This document shows positions 1 to 10,461 of a stretch of DNA of 64,000 nt, piece after piece (position 1 is the stretch's first letter; each line of letters opens with the position of its first letter). Source of the stretch: Cordia subcordata (taxonomy: Eukaryota; Streptophyta; Magnoliopsida; Boraginales; Cordiaceae); assembly GCA_028554755.1 (NCBI GenBank), contig JAPTOF010000005.1, positions 17,830,001 to 17,894,000 of the forward strand, given 5' to 3'. A model generated the notes under the pieces. That model made no database searches, was not told the DNA's origin, and saw nothing but the letters and a program-made list of their open reading frames with translations. Made by a program: the position numbers and the translations under genes.

Positions 1-228
1 TCCTAAGAATATTAAACAAAAAGGTTCAGAGAGTTGAGGAGCAAAACAAATGAAAGAAAACACATCCTCTGCCGAGAGAAAAGGAAGACACCAAACCATC
101 AAGAGGAGATGATACAAAAAGAAGACAGAAAACCATCGAGAGGAAATGATTCTGGGGTTTGAACTTTGAACCCACGCCAAACAATGATAAGTTGAGGGAT
201 CGGAGAAAAGACAGGGAAATGCAGATAC

Positions 229-2164
229 CTTTTTTTGGGTTTCTCGCATTTCCTCCAAACGTTGCTTTTGTCTTCTCTCCATATCCAGTAGGCGCATACG
301 TTCAGCTTTTCTTCTCTTCAGCAACTGCCGCAACTGTTGTGCTTCTTCGGCCTACAAAGAAAACATGTAAATCACATTACCTGAAACATCCAATACTTAT
401 AATTGCACATACTTATGCATGTACACATATGTGTTAAAACCTTTCTTGAAAAGTTTCCTTCCCTAGTCTTGTGTGAATCAAGATAGGCTTGTTAAGAAGC
501 CATTAAAATTTCTATTCTCTATATGATTATTAACCCAACAAAATACAAGATATTGCCAAATTTCATAATAAAGAATTAAACAAGTAGGCAAAAGATTATC
601 TTACAGTGCAGTGTAGGTAACCAACCTGAATTTGTAATGCTTGTTGTCTGGCTGCCCACTCTCCCTCTATGGCCCTTTTGTATTCATCAGTCTCCTTAAG
701 CTTTTCTCGGTCACTAATGATACAACTCTCTGTCCCATGCAAAAAGTGACCATCAGTATCATGCACAACATCATCTTCATTACTACCACTATCACTGCAG
801 GATGTCAATTTTTCATTAAATGATTCAACATTTTCCTGGTGGTGACCTTTATCCATGTTGACCCCTGAGCTGGAGAGCGGACTTCTGCAAAGTCCATCTC
901 GGTCACTGGAAGCAGCAAAATCATGATTAACCTTTTCATCATATATTTTAGTTTTGATAGATGAAGGTTTTGCATGCTCTAATTCTTCCTCTTCCATGAC
1001 TTCGGTACTGCCAGGATGTAGCTCCTCTGCTGAACTGGCTTTGCCATTACAAAAGACCTTGTCACCAGATTCATTATTTGATGTGTATGCCTCCATTGAT
1101 GGGGTTCTCTCTTTACCTTCAGAAGCCTTTCTCACATTATTGAGTTGTTCAGCAGCTTCTTCATGTTGCGGTTTAAAGGGAGGCCCTTGCGTGCCTTGTC
1201 CACTATCTGGGGAACTAGGACCACCATGCTCAAAATTTTGCTGATCTTTCTTTTCACCATAGTTGCTACCATATTCTTCTGTTAGTGGATCTGATTCGTG
1301 ATCAACGTCAGTCTTAGTATTAGGACATCGTGTTTCCGACATTAGATTCAAAAAAAAATCAGCAAATCTTTCCTTCTTGTAATTACAAGAACAATAATGC
1401 CAACAGCTATTCCTGGTTACATTGGAAGGAGATGGTTCATCTCCTTCACAAGTTGGTTTACCTGAAGTAGAACAATGAGGGGCGTCCTTATGTTGCCCAG
1501 GCATGTTTCCTGCTCCAATACCTTGCTGACTGTTGGGAGAAATCCTGGATCTATTGTTAAGAACACCAATCCCTGACTGAGCATAGCGGTTTTCACATTT
1601 CCTTTTCAAGGAAGCTTTTTCCCACTTCTCTCGAAATTCCCCAAATGAATCTTCCACCAACTCACAATCAGGGAAATCATCATCAGCTGAATCAATCTCT
1701 GAGTCAGAACCCAAACCATAATGGTTTCTTGGGGGAGCTTTTCCTGAATAGGTCCGTCTGCACTTAGACAATTTCACAGGTGATATATTCTCTTGAACAA
1801 ACTGACACTCATCATCAACTACATCAGAATCAACGTCATTGCCAGTAGGAGAAGATGATGCACCATTAGAAAGATTTCCTTTCTCATTTGCTCCATCATC
1901 AGGATAGTCGTCTTCTGAGCTTTCATCATCATCAATGCAGATTACAGTTCTCCATGGAGACCTTTTGCCTTGTCCTGGACTTGATCTTCTCAGTTTCTTC
2001 GATAAAGATTCAGGAACATCGATCACAATAACATTATCAAAATCATCACCCTCAACATCAATCAGAATAACATTGTCAGTCACCACATTGCTCTTGCACC
2101 TTCTCAATGTCTCAGTCCCAGAACAAGGTCTAGGTTGAGATTGACCATCAGATACCCCACTCAT
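229..2164 (-). CDS. SIM-motif nuclear-type protein, function unknown (5' part, runs off left edge)
   Basis: I do not recognise a named family. The start is taken as the ATG at 2164, just inside an exon whose acceptor AG is at 2172-2171; the GTG-initiated extension to 2215 lies in the intron. Coding exons are 2164-626 (513 codons, donor GT at 625) and 351-229 (41 codons, acceptor AG at 353-352, donor GT at 228); both junctions are phase 0. The next exon may begin at about position 2, after an AG. Residues 32-36 (VILID), 45-49 (VIVID) and 74-78 (VICID) are hydrophobic cores beside acidic or Ser-rich stretches, the classical form of SUMO-interaction motifs. A conserved-looking acidic block follows at about 160-200. 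The middle is low complexity, rich in Ser, Glu and Asp. The end seen (about 495-554) is an Arg/Glu/Gln-rich predicted coiled coil. A SUMO-reading nuclear role is an inference from the motifs only. Confidence 0.75.
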
Positions 2165-3248
2165 TTGCCACTGCACAATACTAAAACAACCTAGCACATT
2201 AAAATTCAAAAGCACTCACCTCAGTACATCATATTTAAACACTCCCCTTAATACATCATACAACACATTTCACCCTTAAAGCATTAAAGACAGACAGCCT
2301 TCAACAGCATCAAGTAGAGCCCTTATGTGAGACAAACACTAGTATAAACAACAGACTATACAGGTATTTACAGACATGCAAACCTACACACACAAACACA
2401 CACTAAGATGCACGAATAACAGAAAGCTTGTCCTGCCCTCTCTTGTTCACCCTACGCATGCACGCATACAGCACTCTAAAGCATCTGTACATTTATATGC
2501 ATTGTTAAATGCGCATTTTATCTCCATGAGGTGCAGTCAAAACCAACTAGTGCCAACTATCAAGCGATCACACAATCTTATATATACACACACAAACATG
2601 CAATTTGTTTAATTGCTATCAGGTATAATTCAACGGGGAGCTATTAGGAGCTAATAGCTACACAAAAGCAATCGCTCGAGTGAATATTCACACACACAGA
2701 CATACAGACATAGTCACATTTATATATGCTGTATGCACATCAAATAACTAGCTAATAGCTACACACAAAAGTGAAATCACACGAGTGAATATCCACACAT
2801 GGAGTATTTGTATGCAAAACCCATATATTAAACCATCGAATTTCAATAGAAGAAAACTGAATTTCGCGAATACAAGGCTCTACTTCAAACCCTCATTCCA
2901 TAAAACCCTTCTGGTGAATCTCCACTCAAAAATTTCACAATTTGAAGCATGTGGAATGCCCAATCCAAATTAGCCAATCATATACGCAAAAACCCCTATC
3001 CAATTTGTCACACACTTGTTGAACTACCACAAGACACTATTAATTATACAAAACTGAACAAGCAAAATTATCATAATTCTTGGAAAGAAAAAAAAAAGCC
3101 CTAAAATTGCTCAGAAAAAAAAAATTCAAACCCTAATTGCTGTCTGAAAAGTAATAACAACTTAATCTAGAAACGATTCAAAACTCCATTAACTGAAATT
3201 CAAAAGAAAAAATTACCTGACGAGACAAACGCTTAAATTCTAGAGAGA
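2165..3248 (-). other. 5' UTR exon and 1.05-kb leader intron of the SIM-motif gene
   Basis: Reading leftwards on the minus strand, a short non-coding exon ends at 3217 with a CAG|GTAATT donor, and the matching acceptor TTGTGCAG|TGGCAAATG ends at 2171, six bases before the start codon. The intron (3216-2171) is AT-rich and holds several CA-rich runs near 2375-2410 and 2685-2700. A leader intron just upstream of the ATG is common in plant housekeeping genes. The transcription start near 3245-3250 is estimated from the TATA box only. Confidence 0.55.
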
Positions 3249-3273
3249 GAAAGAGACGATGCTGGTGGGCGTC

Positions 3274-3280
3274 TTTATAG
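3274..3280 (-). promoter_or_regulatory. TATA box of the SIM-motif gene
   Basis: The minus strand reads CTATAAAGAC here, about 30 bases before the inferred leader exon. A CT/GA-rich stretch (3241-3295), typical of plant core promoters, surrounds it. Confidence 0.5.
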
Positions 3281-4158
3281 AGAGAAAGAGAGAAGTTTAT
3301 TTTTATTTTTTAATCAGGCGGAAATGAAAATTCCAAAAAAAAAAATGTTAAAAGGTTAGTAAAATAAAATATGTGAGAAATTTGTGGTAAAATTGGGAGG
3401 AAAAGTCTTTGTAATAATACGGAAAATTCTTAGTTGAATCCGCAGAGCAAAATGTCAAGGCCCACTATGTGAAATATAAGATCCATGAATCAAGAACGTG
3501 GACTTCATCGAGCATGTCAGATTCAATGCGTCATGAATTAGATTTAACAATTTTAAATAATTTATGTATAAAAAAAAAATAAAATAAATATTTTATAATT
3601 ATTAAATTGTATTTATAATATGATTACCATATGAAAGATTTTCTCTTGATATTTAACATCGTGTAGGAGAGAATTAATGTTATTTTTTTGAAATAAAAAT
3701 TGGTAAGAGATATATATGCACACTTCAAAATTGACAAAAAGGTATACCATTATTCTAAGCTATTTGATTGCTCTTTTTATTAATGAATGGGTTTAACTTT
3801 AACACAACAGTGAATATTCGTTTACGTTTTCCTATAAGTTTTGAACAAAAAAAATCAAAATGGTTAACTGTCTTATAATGTAATCACAGGTCATTTATTT
3901 TTTAGTTTTGTTCTTATTAGTGTCATGTATGATTAATTTTTAAACTGTTTTTTTTTTTTTTTTAAAATGTGTCCACCAAAAAGACATTAATAGAAAGGCG
4001 CTAATGATAAGTGTAGTACGGATCAAATATTGCAAAAGAGAATGATAATTATCTTGTTTATTTATTTGTTTGTTGAAAGTGAATGATAATTGTAAACTAA
4101 TTACTACTTCGACATGAACTAGGTTTCCAAGAAGGACATGGTTTTATTAATTATCTAG
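3281..4158. other. AT-rich intergenic DNA
   Basis: No ORF, RNA gene or clear repeat boundary was recognised. The stretch is AT-rich with T-runs (for example near 3950) and probably holds the upstream promoter of the SIM-motif gene. Confidence 0.4.
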
Positions 4159-4919
4159 GGATAAATTGCATGGATCCCCTTGTTGTTTGTCATAAGTGTA
4201 GTTATCCTCTGTACTTTCCAAAAATAAAGTACGTTACCCTCCTTCGGTCACCTTTTTCGTTAGATTTAACTGGATGTGTGGTACACGCCCTAAACCTGTG
4301 ATTGAGCTTAGTTTTTTTGCTCTTAAACTTGATTTTGGTCAAAAATGCTCTTTTTTATTTGTTTTAAAAAAATATTTGTAAGAGAAAAAACTTGAACCCT
4401 TGACTTTAGTTAAAAATATATAAATTTTAACCAACTATCCTATAAATATGCTTGCGTTTTGTTTTGTTACTACAAGTCTACAAATAAATATTTTTTATCA
4501 TCAGAAAATAGAAAATAGAAAAAGAAATTAACCTCGACTATCATCACAATCGCACAACTACCGTCTCATTAATTAAACTAATTATTTAATTAATTTTAAT
4601 TTTTAACTATTTGATTAATTAATTAATTACTTCACGTTTCCAATTAAATAGGATAAATAGTGAGGTACCCCTTATGATTTGTCATAAGCGCGTCATACCC
4701 CCTTGTGATTGCCATAAGTGCATCATTAGTCCCTTGGTTTGAAGGACAAATTAGTTTTTTTTTTTTTTTGTATTTTCATTAGCTAAAACTAACGGAATTA
4801 AAAAAATGAGTGTGTGTGCTTCACTTTTGAGAAGTATAGGGAGATAATTAACTAATTTTTAAATTATAGAGAGTAAACGCACTCTTACGACAAACCACGA
4901 GAGTCCGTACAATTTACCC
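4159..4919. mobile_element. Non-autonomous TIR element, MULE-like
   Basis: The left end GGATAAATTGCATGGA and the inverted right end GGGTAAATTGTACGGA are terminal inverted repeats that extend with mismatches for about 35 bases. The flanks ATTATCTAG (4150-4158) and ATTGTCTAG (4920-4928) match at 8 of 9 positions, fitting the 9-bp duplication of Mutator-like elements. A second left-end-like sequence begins near 4649, so the element may be composite. It has no coding capacity. Confidence 0.6.
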
Positions 4920-4928
4920 ATTGTCTAG

Positions 4929-5570
4929 AGCCAAGATATTGAAAAAGATTGATACGGAAAGAGACGATGATTTATTAGTTGTTTGCTTTCCATTTTAGCT
5001 AGACATTTGGTATTATTCGGACATTTGCCGAACATTCATTTTTTGCACATGCACACACTAACTCCTATAAGTTTCCTCAGTTGTTACGAAAGCATAAGAT
5101 GAAGTTGGTAATGTTGTCGAATCCAATCCAACGGGTGAGAGTAACGAACGAAGGTATATCTGTTTCTTAGAACATTAAAAACTGCAGTAATGATTCTAAT
5201 TTAGCAACCAATATATATATTTTTTTTCTTTTGAATTTTTTTTTTTTAACTAAACAAGCAAGATCTTGCATTAATTCAAAGGAATCGAATGTACAACTGA
5301 TAATTAGCAACCGATATTTTGTTTCTGTTGGCAACTGAAGCATTCGTTCTTAATCTCTCACTAATTTAGTGATAGAATTTTAAATCTCTAATTAAAGCCC
5401 AAGCCTAAAAATTAAAATGTCGATCTCTAGTTAGCAATAATTCTTCAGTCTTTAATCTAATTATGTTTAGGTCATTGCTAATTAGAGACAAATTAGAAAT
5501 GAAAAAGGCACCAATGCTATTTACAGACGTGATATTGACTGAACTTAATTTAATAAGGAGTAATTTAAAG
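4929..5570. other. AT-rich intergenic DNA
   Basis: No gene was recognised. The stretch contains T-runs near 5220-5250 and fragments resembling other intergenic repeats, without clear boundaries. Confidence 0.35.
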
Positions 5571-7500
5571 AAAGATGTTTTGTGTCAATATATAATTTTC
5601 TCGTAGTGAATGCTTCATTAAGTAGGTCAGTCCCAATGGGTGCTCTTCTCTCTCTTTTGAGAGAAGAACTCTCCGAGCCTTTCCACCTTAGGGTTTTTCC
5701 CGTTTGGTCCTCCCTTGTTCAAGCTGAGCTTGTGACACCTTTATCAGGCTCGCCTTTTCTTTGCTCTTTCGGCTGCATTTGTTTCCTTTTTTTTCGTGAG
5801 TTCTTTTCCCTTTCCTTTTTTGTGTTTGTTGTTGCTTTGTTGGTACACTATTGAAAATAAAATCTCAGATCTTGGGCTGCATCGACTCGATCTTTTAGAT
5901 TTGAGCACCAGTATAGTTTTTGTATGCGTTGTTGCTGGCTCTGGTATTGCCAACGACTTTAAAAGCCCATTTGACAATGTGCTCTTTTGTGCTATTTCTG
6001 TGGCCATTCATCTACTGATTTCTACCACAGAAGCTTTGTTTGCACCATGTTCCAGGTCCCTTTCTTTCTCTTTGCTTTAGAGATGATAAGGTGGTCTACA
6101 CTGCCACCTGTTAAAACCTTGGGCTTGTAGGTCTGTCCTTTCATTTGGGATATTGAGACCAGGAATGGGAATTAGACTGAATAGTCGAATACCAGGTTGG
6201 AAAAATTATGTATTCGATCGGATAGCTAAAAATTATATATTTGGCCGGGTAAGGAATTTTTGGATGGCGGATATTTCGAACTTTGAAGGTGGATTTTCGG
6301 ATAATTTAAATAAAATCCTGTACAATGGCCACCATTATTTCAAAACAAATGTGCATCAGAAATAATCTCAACCCTTGTCCTAAGTTCTAACAGATAAGAA
6401 ATCTGCATCACTTATACATACACACACATATCAGCTTTAACATTTAAGAAAGAACAAAAATTCCCTAAATCAATCTCGTGCATCAATTATGGCTATATAT
6501 ATATATATACATGTATTAATAGATGCATCAGCTTTAATATATAAGAAAGAACAAAAAAAATCCCTAAAGAAGAATGACCGAAGGAGAATGGCTTTAAAGT
6601 TCGAAATTTTGATGTCGATGTCGACGCATGTCTCTGCTGCTGCCTGTTCCGGCGTGCTGGGTAGTCATGTGGTGATCGTCGATGGTCGTATGGTGTGAGG
6701 TTGGGTTTGGGTATTGGATGTGCGGCGCTGAGAAGTGAGAAGTAAGACCAAGAGAGTTGAGTGATACTTTAGGTCTTAAAAGTTTAGGTTAAATTTTGAC
6801 TGATTTAGTGGATTGTTTTAATTAAAAAAATTGGATAATCAGATATCCGATTCGAATGGAAAAATGGTATCTAGTATCCAATTCGAAAATCCTAAAAAAA
6901 AAAAAATCGGATACGGATATAGCAGATGCAAATATATTCATATCTAAAAGTTGTCCATTTTTTCTACCCGTTCAGGATATGAATGCCGGTTTGGATATAA
7001 ATCGGATAGTCCCACCCCTAGTTGAGACAAGTTAAGTTTTGGAGTTGTTTGACCCAACATCTAAACAAATCAATGAGTGCCGCAAAACTCCTCTTCTTTT
7101 ATCTTCATGCTGTGTCCTTGGGGGCCGTTGTTTTCCTAGTGACGTTGTTGGATCTCGGTGAGCCTTTGGGTGTCTTTGCTTCCTTGGTATCTATGGGATA
7201 GATTTTTAGTGATGGTGATGCTGGTTGATCATCATGTTGATGGGTTTCTACCTTCATTCGTAGGCTTGGCCCCCCTGAGAATGTCGTGTGTTAAGGTTTG
7301 TTGTGTGGATGGGCCGGGTCTTGTTTGGATGCGGGTCCTGCTTGGGTCGTGGACTTCGGCCCTCTTTTTTGTCTTGTTTCTCTATTTTTTGTTAGGCTGA
7401 CGTTAAACAACCTTATCGTCTTGGTCTTTGTTTGATCCAATCTTGGTAGGTTTGATCTCTTTGTAATTATCCTTTTTAATTAAATAAAATTTCCTTTTTT
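5571..7500 (+). repeat. Possible LINE/retroposon remnant split by a hAT element
   Basis: The base composition is less AT-rich than its surroundings. The 3' portion (about 7380-7500) ends in a T/A-rich tail with a TTTGTAATTATCC-like stretch and AATAAAAT, reminiscent of plant L1-type 3' ends. The sequence left of 6152 continues at 7029 once the hAT insertion is removed. The short ORFs here match nothing I recognise, so the class is tentative. Confidence 0.3.
6160..7020. mobile_element. Non-autonomous hAT element with 8-bp target duplication
   Basis: The left terminus CAGGAATGGG and the inverted right terminus TAGGGGTGGG are typical hAT ends. The flanks ATTGAGAC (6152-6159) and GTTGAGAC (7021-7028) form an 8-bp target duplication with one mismatch. 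The interior has subterminal CGGAT/ATCCG-rich segments but no transposase. Length is 861 bp. Confidence 0.75.
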
Positions 7501-7547
7501 CAACTGTAAAAAATACTTCATTAACTTCCTTTGTTTTCTCTTTTTTA

Positions 7548-8017
7548 GAGGGTGTTTGGATTGGCATATTAAAAAGCTACTTAAAGTATTTTAGGTTTTA
7601 AGCAACTTTTTTTTTATTATCAACTTTAAGTAGTTACGTATTTGAATCAAAGTTATAGTTATAAAAAAAATATTTACGTGTTTGATTAAAGTGGATTGAA
7701 AAGTAACTTATATGGTTAAAATAACTATTAAGGACACTAAAATATAATTTAAAGGGTAATTACAAGATAAAAAAGTAAAGATATTTTAGTAATAAAAATA
7801 AAAAGGTAAAGATAAGATAATAAATGATTTGGTCAAACATGTTTTTTTTTCAAAGTACTTAAAGCCATAAAAAACAGAAGCTGAGGCTTGAGAGTTTTTT
7901 ATTTTCTACTTAAAATCACTTAAAAAAAACACTTTTTAAAATTAACAAACAATTCTATTAGTTTTAATTAAATTTTAAATACATTTGATCAGGAAAAAAG
8001 TCAAACCAAACACACTC
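7548..8017. mobile_element. Harbinger/Tourist-like MITE
   Basis: The left end GAGGGTGTTTGGATTG and inverted right end GAGTGTGTTTGGTTTG are TIRs, flanked on both sides by TTA (7545-7547 and 8018-8020), the PIF/Harbinger target duplication. The 470-bp interior is AT-rich without an ORF. Confidence 0.7.
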
Positions 8018-8020
8018 TTA

Positions 8021-9586
8021 GCCTTGTCATACAGGGTTAGGCCATGTTGCTAGGCCAAGGTCTCGTGGACAAGGAAGGGGGCATTCAATTGCGAATAGGA
8101 AGCCTTTTTTTTTTTTTTTTTTAACTCCGACTAAAAATAGTTACTCGTGTATAAGTATAAAAATATATATTTTAGACGAGTATCTTAAGTCCGTCCCAGC
8201 TCATGGAAAAGAAATAAAATTTTCCGCAACAAACACAAGGCCCTAGATATAGAATAAATATGCCGACAGTTGTATATCATTGAGTTGTGAAATAGACCAA
8301 AAATCAACATATTAGCATATGTTAATTATATTTTTTATTATATAATAATTTTTTTAACTTTATACTTACATGTAAAAGTGAATGCAAGAATTTGATTTTA
8401 TCAAAAATTTAAATTAAATTTCTAATATTATTAATTTGAATAACCATACCTAATATTGATATTATTGGTATTTAATTATATGTATTATTACATGTATAAT
8501 TTTAACCATATTTCATAAATTAATTCAAAATACAATTTTTATTATTATTAACTATATAAAATTTGGTAATATCGAGTTAAACATCAAGATTTGTGCATTA
8601 CATGAGTCACTCATTAGTTAATGTTTTATAGTAATTGACAATTCGTGTCCAAGTTGAGCACTGTACTATCTTTGGGACCATAACAATTTTAAAAAATTTT
8701 GAGTGCATAATTATACATGATGTTCGGAAACTTTTTTAGCCATAATCTTTCTCTTTCTTTTTGTTCCGTACATGTTTTTCTCCATTTGTTTACTTTTGTG
8801 AAGCTTACAGAGATTTATTATTTATGAAAAGCTTTCAACCTCATAATAATGCCCATATAATATAATACTAACTTGTATTGTATGACTGAACAAAGCCAAA
8901 GCAGGTATCCTCGTTTATCTGTCTTCTACCCTGTAATTTGATTCTTCGGCCCCAACTTCGTACGATAGAAATAATATTTTTATTAGAGACTAATTTACTT
9001 TTTTTAAAAAATAAATATACATATAAATTTTAAATAGTTAGTAGGAACAAGAAATTTGACATTGGGAGGGAAGATTAAATTAATGAGATTGACGCTATTA
9101 AATATTTTAAATAACAATCGTAAAGTCTTTCTATAAGATTTAGAATTTTATTTAAGACATACCATTGTCATAGAATTATGCAGCAGTGCTTATAGAATGG
9201 AGGTCTAGCAAAACTAATATAAGGTTATAAAAAAAAAAGAAAAAAAAATTGGACAGTGAACTTGAGCTCATATCCTAATAAAATTCATCAAGTAGATTAT
9301 ATTAATAGGAAAATCTTTAACAAATTTTTCTTTAGTGTAAATAACTAAAGTCATCCTCCATCTGGTTGTGATGCTTTATTTTGACAACTTTCATAACAAA
9401 AGAAGATCGTTCTATAGCTGTTAAGACGCAAAGAGTTAAAAGTTAACCATATTAATCTATCAACTAAATGATATGCTTTTAATTTTCAGTATCAATCAAT
9501 CCTCTATATGTAGCTATTATGCTAGATGTAGATGTACATATTTGTTATGTAGTTCAAACTATAAAATATGAGCCATCACGAATAAG
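8021..9586. other. AT-rich intergenic DNA
   Basis: No gene or bounded repeat was recognised; long A/T runs throughout. Confidence 0.4.
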
Positions 9587-10373
9587 GAGGGGTGAAGCTA
9601 CATGCAAGCAAAGGAGGGCAACTGCCCCCCTTATTTTTCTTAAAATAGTTTAAAAGGATTATTAAAAGATAAACATTAAATTTTCTTATGTTGATATAAA
9701 TTAATTGCCCCTCTTCTTTCTTGCTTTTTAGGACTAATAAATTAGAATAAGTTAAAAGCTTATGTATCATTATCAAGACATTGAAGACTCGCACAAAACA
9801 ATTGTGATTTTATTTTTTTCTATTTCTTAATATAAAAGATGTTACTTATATTTATTAGTAACTATTTTGTATATAATTCGCATTTAATTAAAATTTTTGT
9901 AACACACGAATTACTATATATATGTATAATAATTTTGTCTCCCTTAATCTCAAATTTTAGTTTCTCCCCTGCGAATAAGATACCAATTTACTAAATGAAA
10001 ATTGAAAAACAAAATTAGTTGTGAGCATGCTATAGTAGAATCGAACGAAAATAATTCTTTTTTCCTTTTTCTTGGTAGAAGACAATAACAAAAGTATCTT
10101 ATAAGGTAAGATCAAATGACTTAATAAAGATAGCACATGCATGAGCCCTAGTTGTGAATGATTGGTTACTACCTAAAAACAACGATAAATTGATGTTACG
10201 ACCCTATTTTTAATTCCTTCTCCTTTTAATTAGTTCGAGCAAAAGACAAAACATTGATCAAAATCAATATGTAAGTAGATTAAAGAATTCTCGGATCAAC
10301 TTAGAGAGGACGAATATGAGTGGAAGCTTGGGGAGGTCGGGCTCCCCCTGGTCCCCCCTTGGCTCCGCCCCTG
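9587..10373. mobile_element. Probable TIR element abutting the first P450 promoter
   Basis: The left end GAGGGGTGAAGCT and inverted right end CAGGGGCGGAGCC are similar, and both are followed by G- and C-runs, as in a common plant TIR family. I found no convincing target duplication, so the exact limits are uncertain. Its right end lies only about 90 bases before the P450 start codon, so part of the promoter may derive from the element. Confidence 0.4.
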
Positions 10374-10386
10374 GGTCTGCCGACGA

Positions 10387-10394
10387 GCATATAA
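10387..10394 (+). promoter_or_regulatory. Candidate TATA box of the first P450 gene
   Basis: The sequence CATATAAC lies about 70 bases upstream of the ATG and just downstream of the probable transposon end. Placement is by motif and distance only. Confidence 0.3.
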
Positions 10395-10461
10395 CCGCTG
10401 GGCAGCTGCAAAACCATCACTTCTCACTTGTACTCGTTACTGGAAAGCTGTTTCTGGAGCT

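Noticed and set aside
2165..2215. N-terminal extension of the SIM-motif protein to 2215
   Set aside because: It begins with GTG and crosses a good acceptor site (TTGTGCAG); the ATG at 2164 is the first within the exon.
5582..6080. Overlapping ORFs of about 90 aa on both strands
   Set aside because: Low-complexity Phe/Leu/Ser-rich translations of T- and C-rich DNA, with no domain and no splice context.
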